A DNA stretch of 64,000 bases from Micromonospora echinospora (GTDB lineage Bacteria; Actinomycetota; Actinomycetes; Mycobacteriales; Micromonosporaceae). The DNA lies in assembly GCF_014203425.1 (NCBI RefSeq), contig NZ_JACHJC010000001.1:3162001-3226000 (forward strand), written 5' to 3'. Below the pieces are notes generated by a model. The model ran no database searches. It was not told where the DNA came from and was given only the letters and a program-made list of their open reading frames with translations. Below are positions 56,226-64,000 of the stretch, piece after piece (position 1 is the stretch's first letter; each line of letters begins with the position of its first letter). The position numbers were made by a program, and so were the translations under genes.

Positions 56226-57227
56226 ATGGGCATTCGAACAGCTGTGGCCGGGGCGAGCGGGTACGCCGGAGGCGAACTGCTGCGCCTGCTCGCCGGTCAC
56301 CCCGAGTTCGAGCTGATCGCCGCCACCGCGCACAGCCAGGCCGGTCAGCCCGTGACTGCCGTACACCCGCAGCTCGCCGGCCTGGACATGGTGTTCGCCG
56401 CGACCGACCCGGCGACCCTCGCCGACGCGGACCTGGTCTTCCTGGCCCTGCCGCACGGGCAGTCCGCGGCGCTCGCCGCGGCGCTGCCCGAAACGGTCAA
56501 GGTGGTCGACCTGGGCGCGGACCACCGGCTGCGCGACGCCGCCGCCTGGTCCCGCTACTACGGTGGCGAGCACGCCGGCGCCTGGACCTACGGGCTGCCC
56601 GAGCTGCCCGGCCGGCGGGCCGGGATCGCCGCCGCGACGCGGGTGGCCAGCACCGGCTGCTACGCGGTGGCGACCACGCTGGCGCTGGCGCCGCTGATCG
56701 CGGCCGGCGCGGTACGCCCCGACGACGTGGTGGTGGTCGCCGCCTCCGGTACCTCCGGTGCGGGCCGGGCCGCCAAGACCCACCTGCTCGGCAGCGAGGT
56801 GATGGGCGACCTGTCGCCCTACAAGGTGGGCGCGCACCAGCACGTGCCGGAGATCAAGCAGGCCACCGGCGCGACGGGCCTCTCCTTCACGCCGGTGCTC
56901 GCGCCGATGCCCCGGGGCATCCTGGCCACCGTCACCGCCGTGCCGACCGGCGACGCCGACCCCCGCGCGGTGCTGGCCGCCGCGTACGCCGACGAGCCGT
57001 TCGTGCACGTGCTGCCCGAGGGGGCGTGGCCGCACACCGCAGCCACCGCCGGCTCGAACTCCTGTCACCTGCAGGCGACGGTGGACGTCGACTCGGGGCG
57101 GGTGATCGTGGTCAGCGCGATCGACAACCTGGGCAAGGGCGCGGCCGGCCAGGCCGTGCAGAACGCCAACCTGATGGTGGGTCTCCCCGAGACCACCGGT
57201 CTGTCCGTGTTTGGAGTGGCCCCATGA
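56226..57227 (+). CDS. argC: N-acetyl-gamma-glutamyl-phosphate reductase
   Basis: NADPH reduction of N-acetylglutamyl phosphate to the semialdehyde in arginine synthesis. 333 residues: nucleotide-binding [17 protein letters not shown], catalytic Cys in [16 protein letters not shown], and [22 protein letters not shown] 56226 with gcggaggtttgt upstream. First gene of the eight-gene arg operon and overlaps argJ (ATGA). Confidence 0.97.
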   Translation: MGIRTAVAGASGYAGGELLRLLAGHPEFELIAATAHSQAGQPVTAVHPQLAGLDMVFAATDPATLADADLVFLALPHGQSAALAAALPETVKVVDLGADHRLRDAAAWSRYYGGEHAGAWTYGLPELPGRRAGIAAATRVASTGCYAVATTLALAPLIAAGAVRPDDVVVVAASGTSGAGRAAKTHLLGSEVMGDLSPYKVGAHQHVPEIKQATGATGLSFTPVLAPMPRGILATVTAVPTGDADPRAVLAAAYADEPFVHVLPEGAWPHTAATAGSNSCHLQATVDVDSGRVIVVSAIDNLGKGAAGQAVQNANLMVGLPETTGLSVFGVAP

Positions 57228-58396
57228 GCGTCACCGTCCCCCGTGGCTTCCGCGCCGCAGGCGTCGCCGCCGGACTGAAGTCCTCCGGCGCCGCCGATGT
57301 CGCCCTCGTGCTCAACGACGGCCCGGACGCCGGTGTCGCCGGTGTCTTCACCGCCAACCGGGTCAAGGCCGCGCCGGTGCTGTGGAGCCAGCAGGTCGTG
57401 CACGGCGGCGTCGTGCGCGCCGTGGTGCTCAACTCCGGCGGCGCGAACGCCTGCACCGGCCCGGCCGGTTTCCAGGACACCCACGCCACCGCCGAGCACA
57501 CCGCCGCCGCGCTCACCGCGGCGAACGCCCGGCTCATCGTCGGCGCGGGCGAGGTCGCTGTCTGCTCGACCGGCCTGATCGGCGAGCGGCTGCCGATGGA
57601 CAAGCTGCTTCCCGGCGTACGCGAGGCGGTGCGCGGCCTGTCCCGCGACGGCGGCCCGGCGGCCGCCGAGGCGATCATGACCACCGACACCCGGCCCAAG
57701 ACGACTGTGGCGCCTGGTACGGGCTGGACCGTCGGCGGCATGGCCAAGGGCGCGGGCATGCTCGCCCCGGCCATGGCCACCATGCTCTGCGTGCTCACCA
57801 CCGACGCGGTGGCCGGGCCGGACGCCCTGGACGCCGCGCTGCGCGCCGCGACCCGGGTCACGTTCGACCGGATCGACTCCGACGGCTGCATGTCCACGAA
57901 CGACACCGTGCTGCTGCTGGCCAGCGGCGCGTCCGGCATCGAGCCGACCGCCGAGGAGCTGACCGCCGCGGTCACCGCCGCCTGCCACGACCTGGCCCAG
58001 CAGCTCCTGGCCGACGCGGAGGGCGCGACCAAGGAGGTCGCGATCGAGGTGGTCGGCGCGGCCAGCGAGGACGACGCGGTCGAGGTGGGCCGCGTGGTGG
58101 CCCGCAACAACCTGGTCAAGACCGCGCTGTTCGGCAACGACCCGAACTGGGGTCGCATCCTCGCCGCCGTGGGCACCACCGCCGCCGTGTTCGAGCCGGA
58201 CGGCGTCGACGTCGCGGTGAACGGCATCTGGGTGTGCCGGGGCGGGGCCGCCGCCGAGGACCGCGCCAAGGTGGACCTCACCGGCCGCGGCGTCACCGTC
58301 CGGATCGACCTGCACGCAGGCGCCGACGCCGCGACCATCTGGACCAACGACCTGTCCCACGCGTACGTCCACGAGAACTCGGCCTACTCCACATGA
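57224..58396 (+). CDS. argJ: Bifunctional glutamate N-acetyltransferase / ornithine acetyltransferase
   Basis: Transfers acetyl from acetylornithine to glutamate, recycling the acetyl group. 390 residues, made as a proenzyme that cleaves itself before the nucleophile Thr in [18 protein letters not shown]. Other motifs: [37 protein letters not shown] and [16 protein letters not shown] 57224 overlaps argC. Confidence 0.97.
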   Translation: MSVTVPRGFRAAGVAAGLKSSGAADVALVLNDGPDAGVAGVFTANRVKAAPVLWSQQVVHGGVVRAVVLNSGGANACTGPAGFQDTHATAEHTAAALTAANARLIVGAGEVAVCSTGLIGERLPMDKLLPGVREAVRGLSRDGGPAAAEAIMTTDTRPKTTVAPGTGWTVGGMAKGAGMLAPAMATMLCVLTTDAVAGPDALDAALRAATRVTFDRIDSDGCMSTNDTVLLLASGASGIEPTAEELTAAVTAACHDLAQQLLADAEGATKEVAIEVVGAASEDDAVEVGRVVARNNLVKTALFGNDPNWGRILAAVGTTAAVFEPDGVDVAVNGIWVCRGGAAAEDRAKVDLTGRGVTVRIDLHAGADAATIWTNDLSHAYVHENSAYST

Positions 58397-59276
58397 ATCT
58401 TTCTGCTGACCTCACCCGGGCCCAGACCAAGGCCGCCACGCTGATCGAGGCGCTGCCCTGGCTGGCCCGTTTTTCCGGCGCCACGGTCGTGGTCAAGTAC
58501 GGCGGCAACGCGATGGTCGACCCGGAACTGCAGCGGGCGTTCGCCGCCGACATGGTGTTCCTGCGCTACGCCGGCCTGAAGCCGGTAGTGGTGCACGGCG
58601 GCGGCCCGCAGATCTCGGCGATGCTCGGCCGGCTCGGCATCGCCAGCGAGTTCCGGGGCGGCCTGCGGGTCACCACGCCGGAGGCGATGGACGTGGTCCG
58701 GATGGTCCTGGTCGGCCAGGTCGGCCGGGAGCTGGTCGGGCTGATCAACGCGCACGGCCCGTGCGCGGTCGGGCTCTCCGGCGAGGACGCCGGGCTGTTC
58801 ACAGCGGTGCGCCGCTCCGCGTACGTCGACGGGGAAGCGGTCGACGTGGGGCAGGTCGGCGACGTGGAGTCGGTGAACGTCTCGGCGGTCACCGACCTGA
58901 TCGCGGCGGGCCGGATCCCGGTCATCTCGACAGTCGCGCCGGACGCCGACGGGGTGCTGCACAACCTCAACGCGGACACCGCCGCCGCCGCGCTCGCCGT
59001 GGCGCTGGACGCCCGCAAGCTGGTCGTGCTGACCGACGTGCCGGGCCTGTACGCCGACTGGCCGGACACGTCCAGCCTGGTCAGCGAGATCACCGCGGAC
59101 GACCTGGCGAAGCTGCTGCCGTCCCTGGAGTCGGGCATGGTCCCGAAGATGGAGGCCTGCCTGCGGGCGGTGCGCGGGGGAGTACCGGCCGCGCACGTCG
59201 TCGACGGCCGGGTCGCCCACTCCACGCTGCTGGAAGTGTTCACGTCGGAGGGCTTCGGAACCATGGTGATCGACTC

Positions 59277-59280
<4 letters not shown>
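58393..59280 (+). CDS. argB: Acetylglutamate kinase
   Basis: Phosphorylates N-acetylglutamate, the arginine-inhibited step. 295 residues: [21 protein letters not shown], substrate site [28 protein letters not shown] and [12 protein letters not shown]. The N-terminal helix ([20 protein letters not shown]) is the kind that makes feedback-sensitive hexamers. ATG 58393 overlaps argJ. Confidence 0.97.
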
Positions 59281-61901
<2,621 letters not shown>

Positions 61902-61905
<4 letters not shown>

Positions 61906-63107
61906 CCGAGCGGGTCGTGCTGGCGTACTCCGGGGGCCTGGACACCTCGGTCGCCATTCCGTACCTGGCCGAGCAGACCGGCGCGGAGGTGATCGCTGTG
62001 GCTGTCGACGTCGGCCAGGGCGGCGAGGACATGGCCGTGATCCGGCAGCGCGCGCTCGACTGCGGCGCCGTCGAGTCCGAGGTGGTCGACGCGCGCGACG
62101 AGTTCGCCGCCGACTACTGCCTGCCGGCCATCCGGGCCAACGCCCTCTACATGGACCGATACCCGCTGGTCTCCGCGCTGTCCCGGCCGCTGATCGTCAA
62201 GCACCTGGTGGCCGCGGCCCGCGCCCACGGCGGCACGATCGTGTCGCACGGCTGCACCGGCAAGGGCAACGACCAGGTCCGCTTCGAGGTCGGCCTGGGC
62301 GCGCTCGCGCCCGACCTGAAGGTGATCGCCCCGGCCCGGGACTTCGCCTGGACCCGGGACAAGGCGATCGCCTTCGCCGAGGAGAAAGGGCTGCCGATCG
62401 ACGTGTCGGCGAAGTCGCCGTACTCGATCGACCAGAACCTGTGGGGCCGCGCGGTGGAGACCGGGTTCCTGGAGGACATCTGGAACGCCCCGGTCGAGGA
62501 CCTCTACGCGTACACCGTCGACCCGGCGTCGGAGCGCGACCCGGACGACGTGGTGATCACGTTCGACGCCGGCGTCCCGGTCGCGATCGACGGCGAGACG
62601 GTCACCCCGTACGAGGCGATCCGGGAACTGAACCGGCGCGCCGGGGCGCACGGCGTGGGCCGGCTCGACATGGTCGAGGACCGGCTGGTCGGCATCAAGA
62701 GCCGCGAGGTGTACGAGGCGCCCGGCGCGGTCGCCCTGATCGCCGCCCACCAGGAGCTGGAGGCGGTGACAGTCGAGCGGGACCTGGCCCGGTTCAAGCG
62801 CGGCGTCGACCAGCGCTGGGGTGAGCTGGTCTACGACGGGCTCTGGTTCTCGCCGCTGAAGCGGTCGCTGGACGCGTTCATCGACGACGCCCAGCGCCAC
62901 GTCTGCGGCGAGGTGCGGCTGCGGCTGCACGGTGGCCGGGCGGTGGTGACCGGCCGGCGCTCGGAGGCGAGCCTCTACGACTTCGGCCTCGCCACGTACG
63001 ACACCGGTGACACGTTCGACCAGTCACTGGCGAAGGGTTTCGTGCAGTTGTGGGGCCTGCCCAGCCGGATGGCCGCGGCGCGGGACGCCCGGATGGGAGG
63101 AGCCTGA
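61902..63107 (+). CDS. argG: Argininosuccinate synthase
   Basis: ATP-dependent condensation of citrulline and aspartate. 401 residues: PP-loop [69 protein letters not shown] 61902 overlaps argR, and the stop is shared with the argH ATG (TGATG). Confidence 0.97.
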
Positions 63108-64000
63108 TGGGAGGCACCACAATGGGTGGGGTGGACGACAAGAGCCTGACCGAGAACAGCGCCCCCGCCAACCGGACGAGCCTCTGGGGCGGCCGGTTCG
63201 CCGGCGGCCCTTCAGAGGCGCTCGCGCGGCTGTCGGTGAGTGTCCAGTTCGACTGGCGTCTCGCCCCGTACGACATCGCCGGTTCCCGCGCGCACGCCCG
63301 GGTCCTCGCCGGCGCCGGCCTGCTCGACCCGGACGAACTGGGCCGGATGCTGGCCGCGCTGGACGACCTGGAGGCCGCGTGCGCCTCCGGCGCGTTCCGC
63401 CCGACGGTGGACGACGAGGACGTGCACACCGCGCTGGAGCGCGGCCTGCTGGAGCGGCTGGGCACCCTCGGCGGCAAGCTGCGCGCCGGCCGGTCCCGCA
63501 ACGACCAGGTCGCCACCGACCTGCGGCTCTACCTGCGCGACCACGCCCGCGGCGTGGCGGCCCGGCTGGTCGAGCTGGCCGAGGCGCTGGTGGAGCAGGC
63601 GGAACGGCATGTGGACACCGCCGCGCCGGGCATGACGCACCTGCAGCACGCCCAGCCGGTGACGTTCGGGCACTGGCTGCTGGCTCACGTGCAGCCGCTG
63701 CTGCGCGACCTGGAGCGGATGCGCGACTGGGACGAGCGGACCGCGATCAGCCCGCTCGGCGCGGGCGCGCTGGCCGGCTCGGGGCTGCCGCTGGACCCGG
63801 TGGCGGTCGCCAAGGAGCTGGGTTTCCGCACCTCGTTCGCCAACTCGATGGACGCGGTCGCGGACCGCGACTTCGTCGCCGAGTTCCTGTTCGTCACCGC
63901 CATGATCGGCGTGCACCTGTCCCGCCTCGGCGAGGAGGTGGTGCTCTGGACGTCGCAGGAGTTCGGCTGGGTCGAGCTGGACGACGCCTTCGCCACCGGC
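63107..64000 (+). CDS. argH: Argininosuccinate lyase, 3'-truncated by the window edge
   Basis: Splits argininosuccinate into arginine and fumarate. 298 residues are visible, ending at base 64000 without a stop; full enzymes have about 460-480, so the GSSxMPxKxN signature lies just beyond the edge. Visible motifs: [75 protein letters not shown] and [20 protein letters not shown] 63107 has gggagg at 6 nt; ATG 63122 is a weaker alternative. Confidence 0.96.
   Translation, partial: MGGTTMGGVDDKSLTENSAPANRTSLWGGRFAGGPSEALARLSVSVQFDWRLAPYDIAGSRAHARVLAGAGLLDPDELGRMLAALDDLEAACASGAFRPTVDDEDVHTALERGLLERLGTLGGKLRAGRSRNDQVATDLRLYLRDHARGVAARLVELAEALVEQAERHVDTAAPGMTHLQHAQPVTFGHWLLAHVQPLLRDLERMRDWDERTAISPLGAGALAGSGLPLDPVAVAKELGFRTSFANSMDAVADRDFVAEFLFVTAMIGVHLSRLGEEVVLWTSQEFGWVELDDAFATG

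Overview
The window comes from a high-GC actinomycete, most likely of the Micromonosporaceae (Micromonospora-like). The grounds are the strong G/C third-position bias, many GTG starts, an actinobacterial integration host factor between pyrF and rpoZ, the gene order carB-pyrD-pyrF-mihF-gmk-rpoZ-coaBC-metK-priA, and a helicase-dead PriA. Assignment below family level is inference. The window opens inside carB and ends inside argH.

Layout. (1) 1-12,028: pyrimidine genes (carB, pyrD, pyrF) with a stray bioA between pyrD and pyrF, then mihF, a degenerate gmk-like gene, rpoZ, coaBC, metK and priA. (2) 12,258-17,629: a kinase/ParB-like fusion, a P450, then def-fmt-rsmB. (3) 17,787-21,425: a secreted M28 peptidase and two tandem septum-formation-type lipoproteins on the minus strand. 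(4) 21,687-30,500: rpe, a receiver-GGDEF regulator, an FMN riboswitch driving ribD-ribE-ribM-ribBA-ribH, then hisE-hisG and two small membrane-protein genes. (5) 30,807-36,830: infC (non-canonical ATC start), rpmI, rplT, a SpoU-type rRNA methyltransferase, pheS and pheT. (6) 36,892-56,135: a RiPP biosynthetic cluster. (7) 56,226-64,000: argC-J-B-D-F-R-G-H behind a promoter with ARG-box-like sites.

The most interesting part is region 6. A tightly overlapping plus-strand operon of about 16 kb encodes a small unknown protein, a SARP/AfsR-type activator, an Ocin-ThiF-like leader-binding protein, two different YcaO cyclodehydratases, a SagB-type dehydrogenase with two nitroreductase domains, a split LanB (glutamylation and elimination proteins), a PqqD-like/M50 membrane protease fusion and an ABC-2 exporter. 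A 58-residue precursor peptide is encoded convergently on the minus strand, separated by a perfect 16-bp bidirectional hairpin. Its 22-residue C-terminal core is almost only Ser, Thr and Cys, with Cys at core positions 2, 11 and 20, and it carries an internal 14-nt direct repeat. The leader looks thiopeptide-like, but I see only one SpaB_C-type protein, so the second one normally used for pyridine formation is missing. The expected product is therefore a linear azole- and dehydroamino-acid-rich peptide (goadsporin-like logic on a thiopeptide-like precursor), or a thiopeptide whose cyclase lies elsewhere.

Other points: in-frame TTA codons in both pyrD and pyrF; a G-quadruplex/i-motif inverted repeat in front of bioA; a gmk-position gene without P-loop Lys or LID arginines; and U-less perfect hairpins in all three convergent gaps.
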